DNA of 64,000 nucleotides from Micromonospora sp. WMMA1363 (GCF_030345795.1 NZ_JAUALB010000001.1:925001-989000), one strand, 5' to 3'. Positions 21,169 to 30,745 are shown, counted from the first letter of the stretch. Numbers and translations: made by a program. Notes: generated by a model from the sequence alone, not told the origin.

Positions 21169-21404
21169 GCCAGAGCGGCACCTGGCACGCCGGCGGCCAG
21201 CAGATCCGGATGTGGTGCAACATGACCTACGGCTCCAGCGGCGGACCGTGGCTGCAGGAGTACAACGACCAGAACGGCCTCGGCTACATCAACAGCGTCG
21301 TGAGCCACGGTGACAACCCGGGCAACGGCCAGTTCGACGGCCCGTACTTCGACAACGACATCAAGAGCCTCTACGACTTCGCGGAAGGCCTCTCGCCGGC
21401 GTAG
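21169..21404 (+). pseudogene. Secreted trypsin-like serine protease, 3' part (split by IS)
   Basis: Resumes the protease frame after the IS with CQSGTWHAGGQQIRMWCNMT. It contains the nucleophile motif GSSGGPW (Ser codon 21237-21239, residue 281 of the rejoined protein) and ends DFAEGLSPA. Two Cys residues flank this block, probably forming the disulfide usual near the S1 active site. It has no start or ribosome-binding site of its own. A strong terminator follows. Confidence 0.92.
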
Positions 21405-21416
21405 GAAACGGTGCAC

Positions 21417-21443
21417 GGAGCCCCGGCCGGTGGCCGGGGCTCC
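21417..21443 (+). terminator. Strong hairpin after the protease gene
   Basis: A perfect 12-bp stem, GGAGCCCCGGCC at 21417-21428 and GGCCGGGGCTCC at 21432-21443, closes on a 3-nt loop 13 bp past the stop. An overlapping alternative pairing (TGCACGGAG 21412-21420 with CTCCGTGCA 21446-21454) is also possible. It may serve the convergent gene as well. Confidence 0.85.
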
Positions 21444-21636
21444 GGCTCCGTGCATGGCCTGGCGCGGTCACCCGCGTCGACCGGCCTCCCACATCGCGTG
21501 GGTCGTCTCGTACTCGACCTCACCCTTCTCCGTGCCCGGCAGCGGGTCGTCCCAGGACGGGTGGTACGTGCCCGGCGGACCGCATCACCCGCCGGGACCG
21601 CGGCAACACCTCCGGGTAGCGGTTGGGGCGAGGTGG

Positions 21637-23115
21637 TCAGGGCAGCGGCCACTCGTGGACCGGCCGGTTGCTGTGCATGAGCTCCACATAGTGGCGGACC
21701 ACCTCGCGGAGCGCCGTGGGACGGTCCAGACGGTCGGCGGACTCCAGCCGGTGCAGCGTCTCCACCTGCCAGCTCGCGCCGTTGCGGCCGGTGAGGCAAC
21801 GTTGCTCGATGATGCCGAGCAGCCGGTCCCGCTCGTCCGGGGCCACGCCCCAGCGGTCCAGCCCGTGCTCGGCCAGCGGCAGCAGCCGGCGCAGCACCAG
21901 CTCGCCGACCGGCAGGTACCCGAGCCCGGGCCAGAAGACCTGCGCGTCGATGCCGTACCGGGCGCAGGCGGTGAAGTTCTCCTCGGCGGCGCTGAACGAC
22001 ATCTGCGACCACAGTGGCCGGTCGCTCTCGGCCAGGGCCCGGACCAGCCCGAAGTAGAAGGCGCCGTTGGCGATGGTGTCGACGACCGTCGGCCCGGCCG
22101 GCAGGACCCGGTTCTCCACCCGCAGGTGCGGTCGCCCCTTCAACACGTCGTACACCGGACGGTTCCACCGGTAGATGGTGCCGTTGTGCAGCCGCAGCTC
22201 GGCTAGCGTTGGGACGCCCCCGGCGGCAAGCGTCTCGGCCGGGTCCTCCGGGTCGCAGACCGGCAGTAGCGCGGGAAAATACCGGACGTTCTCCTCGAAC
22301 AGGTCGAAGACCGTGGTGACCCAGCGTTCGCCGAACCATACCCGGGGGCGGACCCCCTGCGCCTTGATCTCCTCCGGACGGGTGTCGGTGGCCTGCTCGA
22401 ACAGCGGGACGCGGGTTTCCCGCCACAGCTCGCGGCCGAAGAACAGCGGTGAGTTCGCGCCGAGTGCCACCTGGACGCCGGCGATCGCCTGCGCCGCGTT
22501 CCAGTAGTCGGCGAACTGCGCCGGGCTGACCTGGAGGTGGAACTGGGTGCTGGTGCACGCCGCTTCCGGAGTGATGGTGTCGGCGGCGATCGTCAGTCGT
22601 TCCACCCCGTTGATGGCGATCCGCAGATCTTCTCCGCGGGCGGCGAAGATCTGCTCGTTGAGCAGCTCGTAGCGGGGGTTCGCGGACAGTGCCGCCGCGG
22701 TCAGCTGGTCCGGGCGCAGTGTCGGCAGAATCCCGATCATCACCAGGTGGGCGCCGACCGTCCGGGCTTGCCTCTCCGCGGCGTTCAGGCTGGCTCGCAC
22801 CTGCTGCTCGAACTCCGCCGTACCGGTTCCGGCGAGCTGTCGCGGCGCCACGTTGATCTCGACGTTGAACTGGCCCAGCTCGGTCTGGAAGTTCGGATCG
22901 GCGACCGCGGCGAGGACATCGGCGTTGCGCATGGCCGGCATCGACTCGTCGTCGACCAGATTCAATTCGATCTCCAGCCCGGTCATCGGCCGGTCGACGT
23001 CGAAGTGGGACTCCCGCAGCATCTCGGCGAAGACGTCGAGGCAGCGGCGCACCTTCCCCCGGTACCGGGCCCGATCCTCCCGGCTGAAGGTCCGCGCGCC
23101 GACATCCTCGCCCAT
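21637..23115 (-). CDS. Glutamate-cysteine ligase family (GCS2-like) protein
   Basis: This 492-aa protein is read from ATG 23115; GTG 23124 is an in-frame alternative. Family blocks include TGLEIELNLVD (about 45-55), FQTELGQFNVEINVAP with the acidic metal-binding residues, HFDVDRP, and LRVENRVLPAGPTVVDT in the C-terminal half. GCS2-type enzymes form gamma-glutamyl or related amide bonds with ATP. Actinobacteria of this kind normally use mycothiol rather than glutathione, so the true substrate is open. Only the protease remnant lies near it downstream, so context gives no pathway. Confidence 0.85.
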   Translation of the reverse strand: MGEDVGARTFSREDRARYRGKVRRCLDVFAEMLRESHFDVDRPMTGLEIELNLVDDESMPAMRNADVLAAVADPNFQTELGQFNVEINVAPRQLAGTGTAEFEQQVRASLNAAERQARTVGAHLVMIGILPTLRPDQLTAAALSANPRYELLNEQIFAARGEDLRIAINGVERLTIAADTITPEAACTSTQFHLQVSPAQFADYWNAAQAIAGVQVALGANSPLFFGRELWRETRVPLFEQATDTRPEEIKAQGVRPRVWFGERWVTTVFDLFEENVRYFPALLPVCDPEDPAETLAAGGVPTLAELRLHNGTIYRWNRPVYDVLKGRPHLRVENRVLPAGPTVVDTIANGAFYFGLVRALAESDRPLWSQMSFSAAEENFTACARYGIDAQVFWPGLGYLPVGELVLRRLLPLAEHGLDRWGVAPDERDRLLGIIEQRCLTGRNGASWQVETLHRLESADRLDRPTALREVVRHYVELMHSNRPVHEWPLP

Positions 23116-23344
23116 GGTCACCACCCTGTCACCGCTGGTCCCCCCTAACCTCGCACGCCGTCCCGGGTGGGGGAAGTCCCATCGGCCCTCTTCTACCCGG
23201 TTGGTGCCGGCTGGTCACCGGTCGGACGCTCCACCGGCGCCGGGCGGCCCCGCGCCGGCCAGATGCCGCGGGTGATTCCGGTCGCGCCCCCGTCCCGGCC
23301 CGTGTCGGGGAGTGGCTAGCATGGCCGCGCGAAGGGGGTGGATC

Positions 23345-23689
23345 GTGACGATGCGGGAAACGGTGACTCGGCTGTTCGTCGTGGCGGCGATCGCCGAGGC
23401 GATCTCCTGGGTGGCCCTGCTGGCCGGTATGGCGGTGAAGTACGGGCCGCCCGACAACGAACTGGGTGTGCAGATCTTCGGCCCGATCCACGGCGGGCTC
23501 TTCCTGGCGTACGGCGTTGTGGTGTTGATGGTTGCCCGACTGCGCCGGTGGGGTCTGGTCAGCACCGGGGCGGCCCTGCTCTGCGCCGTGCCTCCCTTCG
23601 CCACTCTCGCTTTCGAGCGGTGGGCCCGCCGCCGTGGCCTGCTGACCGACACATCCGCCCCGACCCGGGACGCCGCCCCGGTCGGCTGA
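23345..23689 (+). CDS. DUF3817 small membrane protein
   Basis: This 114-aa protein has three hydrophobic segments and the family block FGPIHGGLFLAYG in the middle, preceded by AEAISWVALLAGMAVKYG. GTG 23345 was chosen because AAGGGGG lies just upstream; upstream in-frame ATGs lack such a site. Function of the family is unknown; it stands alone between a divergent and a convergent gene. Confidence 0.85.
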   Translation: MTMRETVTRLFVVAAIAEAISWVALLAGMAVKYGPPDNELGVQIFGPIHGGLFLAYGVVVLMVARLRRWGLVSTGAALLCAVPPFATLAFERWARRRGLLTDTSAPTRDAAPVG

Positions 23690-23782
23690 CCGGGCTACGC
23701 GCCGAAGTCGGGCAGGCGACCCGTCTGGCAGCGACCGCAACGCCGGATGTCAGGACCCGACGTCAACCAGGGGTCTGTCCCG

Positions 23783-24331
23783 TCACGTCAACGCGGAGCA
23801 GGCCGCCAGTCCGGCGAGCAGTAGCGCGCCGAGTGCGGCCTGGAGAAGCAGCGGCGGCCCGAGGTGCGACCAGAGCGTCGCGGTGCGCGGAGTGAGCAGC
23901 TGCCCGGTGGTGAGGTTGACGACTCGCTCGATCTTCGGTGGCAGGTCGGGGTCCCGCTGCCGCCGAAGGGTGAGCTGCACGTGGTCGGCCGGGTGCAGGG
24001 CGCTCTGCGGCAGGTGCCCGTGTAGTTCGACCTCGCAGAGCTGCCCCGAGGTGTCCCGCAGGCGGACCGGGGTGACCAGATACTCGGGGCCCTTCTTCAG
24101 GTCCTTGAAGCGGCGACGGGTGCCGCCGGAACCAGCCGCGAGAACAGCCCGGACCAACGCCACCAGCAGGCCCGCCACACTGGCCGCTGCCAGGACCACC
24201 ACCAGCACCGGCTGGCCCACCCGCACCTCGCGGGGGTAGCCCTCCAGCAGCCGCACGATCCGGCCGGTGACGATCCGGCCCCGCGGGTGGACGATCCGCC
24301 GGATGTGCAGGTCGCTGTCCATCGCCACCAT
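23783..24331 (-). CDS. Hypothetical membrane protein
   Basis: This 182-aa protein (alternative start ATG 24322) has a cytoplasmic N-terminus (HIRRIVHPRGRIVTGRIVRL), one hydrophobic segment at about 40-66, a soluble domain at about 70-150 containing PVRLRDTSGQLCEVELHGHL, and a second hydrophobic segment at the C-terminus. I do not recognise the family; the soluble part looks like a small beta-rich domain. It diverges from the baeRF-type gene across 143 bp and may share regulation with it. Confidence 0.65.
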   Translation of the reverse strand: MVAMDSDLHIRRIVHPRGRIVTGRIVRLLEGYPREVRVGQPVLVVVLAAASVAGLLVALVRAVLAAGSGGTRRRFKDLKKGPEYLVTPVRLRDTSGQLCEVELHGHLPQSALHPADHVQLTLRRQRDPDLPPKIERVVNLTTGQLLTPRTATLWSHLGPPLLLQAALGALLLAGLAACSALT

Positions 24332-24350
24332 CCAGAGCCTGGTTCCGTTT

Positions 24351-24365
24351 ACCGATCGTATCGGT
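24351..24365. promoter_or_regulatory. Inverted repeat in a divergent promoter region
   Basis: ACCGAT at 24351-24356 and ATCGGT at 24360-24365 form a perfect 6-bp dyad with a 3-bp spacer, 20 bp from one start and 110 bp from the other. It is operator-like in form; the regulator is unknown. Confidence 0.35.
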
Positions 24366-24474
24366 CCTTTGGGTTGAACGACGTGAATGAACGCTGGTCA
24401 CGTGGGCTGCTCCGGTCAGGTGACAAGCCGTACGGCATGGGTAAGCGCAGGGCCGAGCTGGAAAGGGGTCGAGC

Positions 24475-25599
24475 ATGCAGCTGTCCTTCCTGCGCCCGCT
24501 CTACGACCGACCGGGCCCGTGGTGCTCGGTCTACCTGGACGCCTCCGCCGACACGGAGGACGCCCATCCGGCACTGGACCTGCGCTGGCGCGCGCTGCGG
24601 GAGCAACTTCAGCGGTACGGCGCCGACGCAACGTCGATCAACGCGATCGAACGGGTCGTGCGGGGACACGATCCGATGCCGGGCGACTACGGCATCGCGG
24701 TGTTCGCCAGCCACGGTCGGGTGGCGCTGTCGGAGTACCTGTCCGCCCCGCCGGTGCGGGACCTCGCCGCGTACGCGCCGCTGCCGCACGTGATGCCGTT
24801 GCTCGCCCAGCGCGGCGAGCAGGTGGCCTGGGTACGCGTGATCGCGGACCGGACCGGTGCCGACGCGATGGCGGTCAGCGCGGGCGGGGTGCCCCGCCGC
24901 GCCCACGTCACCGGGCGCGAGGACTTCCAGCTGCACCGGGTGAAACCCGGTGGCTGGTCCCAGTCCCGGTACCAGCGGGCGGCGATGGAGGCTTGGCACT
25001 ACAACGCCGGTGACGTCGCCGCGGCCACCGTCGAGCTGGCCGAGAAGGTGGGCGCCGACGTGGTGGTGGTCGCCGGCGATGTCCGGGCCACCGGCGTGAT
25101 CGCCGCGCAGATGCCGGAACGGTGGCAGGACGTCATGGTCCGCACCGACGCGGGCAAGCGCGCTGGTGGAGCCGACCAGACCCGGCTGGACGACCTGACC
25201 GTGCAGACCATCGCCGAGGTGGCCGACCAGCGGATCAGCGTCACCCTGGACCGGTTCGGCATGCAGGAGGACGTGGGGGCTGGGTTGGACGCGGTGGTCT
25301 CCGCGCTGCAACGGAACCAGGTCGACACGATGATCCTCGTGGACGACCCGTCGGCCACCGGTGAGCTGTGGATCGGACCCGAGCCCACGGAGATCGCCAC
25401 CGACCCGCGGCAGCTGACCGCGTTGTCGGTGACCGACCCGGCGAAGGTCCGCGCCGACGCGGCGCTCGTGCGGGCGTTGGTCGGGACCGATGCCGAGCTG
25501 ACCGTGCTCGGCGCGGAGGAGGCACCGGAACTGACCGACGGCGTGGGCGCCGTGCTGCGGTACGTCGACGCCGCCACGCCCGGGCGTGACGGTGGGTGA
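24475..25599 (+). CDS. baeRF / Vms1-like eRF1-family protein (Rv2629 type)
   Basis: This 374-aa protein resembles bacterial archaeo-eukaryotic release-factor (baeRF) proteins such as mycobacterial Rv2629. Members of this superfamily (Balon, Vms1) bind the ribosomal A site during hibernation or rescue. The N-terminal part starts MQLSFLRPLYDRPGPWCSVY; the middle has the family's GGWSQSRYQRAAMEAWHYN block (about 162-180); the C-terminal part has a VVVAGDVRATGVI strand and a late L7Ae-like region (LVDDPSATGELWIG). No GGQ tripeptide is seen. ATG 24475 follows AAAGG. It is expected to be stress-induced (inference). The C-terminus ends in PGRDGG. Confidence 0.8.
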   Translation: MQLSFLRPLYDRPGPWCSVYLDASADTEDAHPALDLRWRALREQLQRYGADATSINAIERVVRGHDPMPGDYGIAVFASHGRVALSEYLSAPPVRDLAAYAPLPHVMPLLAQRGEQVAWVRVIADRTGADAMAVSAGGVPRRAHVTGREDFQLHRVKPGGWSQSRYQRAAMEAWHYNAGDVAAATVELAEKVGADVVVVAGDVRATGVIAAQMPERWQDVMVRTDAGKRAGGADQTRLDDLTVQTIAEVADQRISVTLDRFGMQEDVGAGLDAVVSALQRNQVDTMILVDDPSATGELWIGPEPTEIATDPRQLTALSVTDPAKVRADAALVRALVGTDAELTVLGAEEAPELTDGVGAVLRYVDAATPGRDGG

Positions 25600-25823
25600 G
25601 CCGGCGGTGGCCGGCCCCGGAGTCTGGCGGACGTGGGGCTGCGGTCCCGCTCGCCCCGCCGGAGCCGACCGCCGACGGCGACCCGTACCCGCCCGGAAGT
25701 GGGCTACGGGTGGGCTCGGGTCGATAGCCGCTGGACGGGGCCGGACGGCCCGATCGGGGCCGGCCTGCCGACAACGGACCGGGACCGCGACGGATCGGGA
25801 GATCTTCTGAATGCTCCCGGCCA

Positions 25824-27314
25824 GTGAGGGATGCCCCGTTTAGACCGCATCGGGACGGGAAGCCGGGCCGCGTGGTGAGCGAACGAGGCAAGGTAGGGCC
25901 GGTGCACAAGGTGCGCGAGGGGCTCACGGCCGACGGCGCCGGCTTGGCCGGCGACCGGGTCGTGGCGGTCGGCAGCGCGGCCCGGATCCTGGTCGCGGCC
26001 ACGGCGCGGGCGCTTCGCGGCGCGGACTGCGCCGACCTGGGACACCCGGGACCGCTGTCGCGCTTCACCGGCGCCCCCGAGCCGGTGCGGCGAGCCGCCG
26101 CGGCCCGAACCGCAGGCCGGGTCGCGCTGACCGCGGGCCAGACCGCGGAGGTGGACGCCGGTCGCGTCGCCCGCTGGTTCGTCGACCAGTACCCGCGCCG
26201 CCGCTACCCCGGGGTGCTGTTCGGCTCCCCGCACGGCGCCGCAGCTCACCTCGCGGTGGCGCTCGGCGTGCCCTGGCTGCCGGCCGGTTTCGAGATGAGC
26301 GCCCACTGGGCGCAGGGCGCGGTGGACCGCCCGCGGGCCGCGCTGGACCACGGCGCCGCGCTCGCCGCGCGGCTGCTCGCCGGCAACCCGGACCTGCACC
26401 TGCGCCAGGTGCACTGCCCGGCCAGCCGGGGTGCCCTCGCGGGAGCGACCGTCTCGTTCGCCGCGCGATGGCGGCGGCTGCCCACCGCGTACCGCCGGTT
26501 CCTGACCGACCGGTTGGAACCCGGCGCTCCGCTGCTCCTCATCCTCGACGGTCGCACCTGGCCGGTGCTCGACTCCGCGCCCGGCCACAGCTTCCAGGTC
26601 GGTTGCCCCGGCAGCGGGCTGGACCCGGTGGATCTCCACCCGGACAGCCCCGTGCTGCGCCAGGTGCTTCGGTCCACGGGAGCCGACGGCACGCGGTGGT
26701 CGCCGCCGGAGGTCTCCGAACCGCCCCGGCCCGCCGAACACGGGGTCGAGTCCGGTTTCGACCTGACCGTCCAGGAGTGGGCCACCAGCCACCGGCATCC
26801 GGTGCACCGCGTGCTGGTGCCGGAACCAGCGGTGCTGAGCGCGGCGACCGCCGATCTGTACCGAGGTTGGCTGCGCGCGGCTGGCAAGACCGGCAACCGG
26901 CTGGTCGTCGAGTGCGGACGGCTGATCGACCCGTGGCAGGTGGTCCGGGCGGGCATGGTGCCGTACTGGTGCGAGAACGCCACCCGGCGCAGCGTCGCGG
27001 GAGTGGAGTGGTGGCTGGCTGGCAGCGAGCCGTTCAGCTCGGTGGACGTACTGCCCGAGCCGCCGGGGCTGCGGTCCCCGGCGGTCGCCGGGCTGCCGCA
27101 GTGGCTGGCCGTGGCCGGCTTCGGCCGCCGCCGGCGTGCCCTGGACCGGACGGCGGCGCGCGGTTATCCGGTCAGTTCGGTGCCCACCCGGCGGGCCACC
27201 GAGGTGCTGCGGGCGCAGCCGTACGATTTGCCGACACCGCCGCCGATGACCGTCGCCGTGGCCCTGGAAGGGCTCCGCGACAGCGGCGCTGAGCAGGGGC
27301 TACTGGTCTGTTGA
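25824..27314 (+). CDS. Hypothetical protein, about 496 aa
   Basis: A long frame with normal actinobacterial codon use. GTG 25824 and GTG 25875 are both plausible starts, and conserved-looking sequence begins by GPVHKVREGL. Readable blocks include YPGVLFGSPHGAAAHLAVAL (about 130-150), GVPWLPAGFEMSAHWAQGAV, and a C-terminal GMVPYWCENATRRSVAGVEW. No membrane segment, P-loop or known catalytic motif was found. It lies alone between the baeRF-type gene and the sigma factor. I do not recognise the family. Confidence 0.7.
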   Translation: MRDAPFRPHRDGKPGRVVSERGKVGPVHKVREGLTADGAGLAGDRVVAVGSAARILVAATARALRGADCADLGHPGPLSRFTGAPEPVRRAAAARTAGRVALTAGQTAEVDAGRVARWFVDQYPRRRYPGVLFGSPHGAAAHLAVALGVPWLPAGFEMSAHWAQGAVDRPRAALDHGAALAARLLAGNPDLHLRQVHCPASRGALAGATVSFAARWRRLPTAYRRFLTDRLEPGAPLLLILDGRTWPVLDSAPGHSFQVGCPGSGLDPVDLHPDSPVLRQVLRSTGADGTRWSPPEVSEPPRPAEHGVESGFDLTVQEWATSHRHPVHRVLVPEPAVLSAATADLYRGWLRAAGKTGNRLVVECGRLIDPWQVVRAGMVPYWCENATRRSVAGVEWWLAGSEPFSSVDVLPEPPGLRSPAVAGLPQWLAVAGFGRRRRALDRTAARGYPVSSVPTRRATEVLRAQPYDLPTPPPMTVAVALEGLRDSGAEQGLLVC

Positions 27315-27540
27315 GGGCCGGCACACCGAAATATCCTCGCGAACCTCGGGTCCCGTGATTGAGTACCTACGAAGCGGGAACACCGCTGGCTGCGACGGCC
27401 TGATCACGCCGTGCGGTCGCGGTGCCGTCGCCTGCTGACGTTCCAAGTCACTCAACCACTTCCGGCCCGGTGCGTGGTGCCACCACGCGCACGACCGGTT
27501 TCCCAAATCCGGGCGGGGGACCTTCCTGAGGGAGGCGTGG

Positions 27541-28677
27541 ATGTTCGGACAGACCACCACAAGCACACCGCCATCCACCGAACGAGGCCTGGAGGACCTC
27601 GACGCGGCGGCCCTGGCATACGCGGCACGGATCGAGGGGATGCCGCCCGAGCGGCGGCAGGAGGCCCGCGACGACCTGGTGCGGTTCGCGCTGCCGTTCG
27701 CCGGGCGGTTGGCCCGCCGGTACCGGGGGCGGGGCGAGCCACTGGAGGACCTGGAACAGGTCGCCCGGCTGGGGCTGGTCAACGCGGTCGACCGGTACGA
27801 CCCGGAGCGCGGGTCCTTCACCGCGTACGCGGCGATCACCATCGTCGGCGAGATCAAGCGGCACTTCCGGGACCGCACCTGGGGCGTGCACGTGCCCCGG
27901 CGGCTGCGTGACCTCATCCTCGAGGTGGGCCAGGCGACGGCCGCGTTGACCAGCGAGTTGTCCCGGGCGCCGACGGTTTCGGAGCTGGCCGGACGGCTCG
28001 AGACGCCGGAGGAGGAGATCCTCGCCGCGCTGGAGTCGGCGGCCGGGTACAGCCCGGCGTCGCTCAACGCCCCGGTGGGCGGGGAGAGTTCCGCGGAGTT
28101 CGGCGACCTGGTGGGGGAGTCCGACAACGCCCTGGAATCCGTGGACGACCGGGTGACCGTCAGCGGCCTGCTCCACCGGCTGCCCTGGCGGGAGCGCCGG
28201 ATCCTCGCCATGCGGTTCTACGGCAACCAGACCCAGGCGGAGATCGCGGCCCGGTTCGGCATCTCGCAGATGCACGTCTCCCGGTTGCTGTCCCGGGCGC
28301 TGACCTGGCTCCGGCAGGCGATGCTCGCCGACGCGCCGCCGCCGTGGCAGAACGGTGCCGCTGACGCGGACTCGGCGAAGACGAAGATCTCCGTGAAACA
28401 GAACGGCGACCAGGTGGTCGTCGAGGTCGGCGGCGAGGTCGACCGGGACGGTGCCGACCAGCTGCGCAGGGCGATGCTGGAGGCGGTGACCGGTCAGCCC
28501 GCCGAGGTGGTGGTCGACCTGGTCGGCGCGGGCGGCTTCGACGCCGGCGGGATCGCCGCGCTGGTGGCCGCCCGGGAGGCGGCCGCCCGCACCGGCGTAC
28601 CGCTGCGGCTGACCCGGGTCCAGCCCGCGGTCCGCCGCTCGCTGACGGCGGCCGGTCTCACCCCGACCCGGGACTAG
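27541..28677 (+). CDS. SigF/SigB-family sigma factor fused to a C-terminal STAS domain
   Basis: This 378-aa protein starts at ATG 27541 after GAGGGAGG. Residues about 40-285 are a group 3 sigma-70 factor: region 2 (PFAGRLARRYRGRGEPLEDL, then YDPERGSFTAYA), region 3 (VPRRLRDLILEVGQA, SRAPTVSELAGRL) and region 4 with its HTH (GNQTQAEIAARFGISQMHVS). Residues about 293-376 form a STAS domain like an anti-sigma-factor antagonist. Such domains normally carry a phosphorylatable Ser after Asp (D-S-G/S-G), but here the position is Asp334-Ala335-Gly-Gly. Fusion puts sigma factor and antagonist-like module in one chain, with no partner-switch kinase next to it. Confidence 0.9.
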   Translation: MFGQTTTSTPPSTERGLEDLDAAALAYAARIEGMPPERRQEARDDLVRFALPFAGRLARRYRGRGEPLEDLEQVARLGLVNAVDRYDPERGSFTAYAAITIVGEIKRHFRDRTWGVHVPRRLRDLILEVGQATAALTSELSRAPTVSELAGRLETPEEEILAALESAAGYSPASLNAPVGGESSAEFGDLVGESDNALESVDDRVTVSGLLHRLPWRERRILAMRFYGNQTQAEIAARFGISQMHVSRLLSRALTWLRQAMLADAPPPWQNGAADADSAKTKISVKQNGDQVVVEVGGEVDRDGADQLRRAMLEAVTGQPAEVVVDLVGAGGFDAGGIAALVAAREAAARTGVPLRLTRVQPAVRRSLTAAGLTPTRD

Positions 28678-28744
28678 GCCCCCGCCCGGTGGTCGTCCGG
28701 CACTCCACCCGTGATCGACGGGTGGTGGCGCCGCGGTCCCACGG

Positions 28745-30745
28745 TCAGTTCTCGGTGGTGTCGCCGTGGCTCCGCGGGTGGCGCCAGCGGTCGTCGTCCT
28801 CCCGCTCCCGTTGTGCGCCCAGAATCGTGTCCTCGGGCTCGTCGGTCTCCTCGAAACTGGGCCGGCGGACCTGCTCCGGCTCCGGCACCTCGATCGGCCG
28901 CGCGCCGGACTGCGGCGCCGGGTGGTAGGCGACGGCTTCCCGCGCACCGGTCGCCCCCTCGGCGCTGGGCGACTCGGGCAGGTGCCGCTCCCGACGCAGT
29001 TCCTCGCGGAATTCCTGTGGCGGTTTGGTGGTGCGCTGCGGCAGCTCGCTGCCGAGCTCGGCGACGAGTGGGCCGTACTTGGCGTCGAAGGCGGGCCGCT
29101 CGGAGCGGATCCGGGGCATGCGGTCGAAGTTGCGCAGTGGCGGCGGGCAGCTGGTCGCCCACTCCAGCGAGTTGCCGAAGCCCCAGGGGTCGTCAACGTT
29201 GACCATGGCGCCGTACCGCCACGACTTCCAGACGTTGTAGATGAAGAACAGGGTCGAGGCGCCGAGGACGAACGAGCCCAGTGTGGAGATCGTGTTCAAC
29301 GTGGTGAAGCCGTCGGACGGCAGGTAGTCGGAGTACCGGCGCGGCATCCCCTCGTTGCCCAGCCAGTGCTGGACGAGGAACGTCGCGTGGAACCCGATGA
29401 ACATGGTCCAGAAGTGCACCTTTCCGAGCCGTTCGTCGAGCAGGCGACCGGTCATCTTGGGAAACCAGAAGTACGCCCCGGCGAACGCGGCGAAGACGAT
29501 GGTGCCGAAGAGTACGTAGTGGAAGTGGGCCACCACGAAGTAGCTGTCGGAGGTGTGGAAGTCGACCGGAGGGCTGGCCAGCAGCACGCCGCTGAGGCCG
29601 CCCAGCAGGAAGGTGACCAGGAAGCCCACCGCGAACAGCATCGGCGCCTCGAAGGTGAGCTGCCCCTTCCACATCGTGCCGATCCAGTTGAAGAACTTCA
29701 CGCCGGTGGGGACGGCGATCAAATAGCTGAGGATGCTGAAGAAGGGCAGCAGTACCTGCCCGGTGACGAACATGTGATGTGCCCACACGGCCATCGACAG
29801 CACGGCGATGGCGATGGTGGCGAGTACCAGCCCGAGGTATCCGAAGATCGGCTTGCGGGCGAAGACCGGGATGATGTCGCTGATGATGCCGAAGAACGGT
29901 AGCGCGATGATGTAGACCTCGGGGTGCCCGAAGAACCAGAACAGGTGCTGCCAGAGCAGCGGCCCGGCGGTGGCCGGGTCGTAGACGTGCGCGCCGAGCA
30001 GTCGGTCCGCGGCCAGCACCAGCAGGGCGGCGGCCAACAGCGGGAAGACGAAGATGACGAGCACCGCGGTCAGCAGGATGGTCCAGGTGAAGATCGGCAT
30101 CCGGAACATCGTCATCCCGGGGGCGCGTTGGGTGATGATCGTGGTGATCATGTTGACCGCACCGAGGATCGTGCCCAGGCCGGAGATCACCAGTCCGATG
30201 ATCCACATATCCGTACCGACCCCTGGCGAGTGGGCGGCGCTGTTCAGGGGTGCGTAGGCGAACCAGCCGAAGTCCGCCGCGCCGGCGGGCGTGGCGAAGC
30301 CGAAGACGACCATCGTGCCGCCGAACAGGTACAGCCAGTAGGCGAGGGCGTTGAGCCGCGGGAACGAGACGTCCGGCGCGCCGATCTGCAGCGGGACGAT
30401 GTAGTTGGCGAAGGCGAACACCAGGGGCGTGGCGAACAGCAGCAGCATGATCGTGCCGTGCATCGTGAACATCTGGTTGTACTGCTCGGCCGACAGGAAC
30501 TGCAGACCGGGGCGGGCCAGCTCGGCCCGGATCAGCAGCGCCAGAACGCCTCCGATCACGAAGAAGACGAACGACGTGGCGAGGTAGAGCAGGCCGATCA
30601 GTTTGGCGTCGGTCGTGCCGAGCAGCTTGATCAGGCTGTTGCCGGGCAGCGCCGGCCGCAGCGGGCCGGGGTAGCCACCGAAGCGTGCCGGCGCCAGGAT
30701 CGCCGGACCTCGGTCGCGTGGTTCCGTGGTGACCCGCTTGGGCAT
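28745..30745 (-). CDS. ctaD: Cytochrome c oxidase subunit I
   Basis: This 666-aa aa3-type oxidase subunit has 12 membrane spans. It carries a heme-ligand His in FTMHGTIM, the CuB His274-Tyr278 pair in [15 protein letters not shown], and the [10 protein letters not shown] block with the remaining heme ligands. It uses cytochrome c-derived electrons to reduce oxygen and pump protons. It stands alone, without ctaC, ctaE or qcr genes beside it. A hydrophilic, charged tail of about 95 residues follows the last span ([14 protein letters not shown] onward). It could be a second ctaD copy in the genome. Confidence 0.95.
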   Translation of the reverse strand: MPKRVTTEPRDRGPAILAPARFGGYPGPLRPALPGNSLIKLLGTTDAKLIGLLYLATSFVFFVIGGVLALLIRAELARPGLQFLSAEQYNQMFTMHGTIMLLLFATPLVFAFANYIVPLQIGAPDVSFPRLNALAYWLYLFGGTMVVFGFATPAGAADFGWFAYAPLNSAAHSPGVGTDMWIIGLVISGLGTILGAVNMITTIITQRAPGMTMFRMPIFTWTILLTAVLVIFVFPLLAAALLVLAADRLLGAHVYDPATAGPLLWQHLFWFFGHPEVYIIALPFFGIISDIIPVFARKPIFGYLGLVLATIAIAVLSMAVWAHHMFVTGQVLLPFFSILSYLIAVPTGVKFFNWIGTMWKGQLTFEAPMLFAVGFLVTFLLGGLSGVLLASPPVDFHTSDSYFVVAHFHYVLFGTIVFAAFAGAYFWFPKMTGRLLDERLGKVHFWTMFIGFHATFLVQHWLGNEGMPRRYSDYLPSDGFTTLNTISTLGSFVLGASTLFFIYNVWKSWRYGAMVNVDDPWGFGNSLEWATSCPPPLRNFDRMPRIRSERPAFDAKYGPLVAELGSELPQRTTKPPQEFREELRRERHLPESPSAEGATGAREAVAYHPAPQSGARPIEVPEPEQVRRPSFEETDEPEDTILGAQREREDDDRWRHPRSHGDTTEN

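Noticed and set aside
25586..25823. Small frames between the baeRF-type gene and the 496-aa hypothetical
   Set aside because: Arg/Pro/Gly-rich, overlapping in several frames and without a ribosome-binding site.
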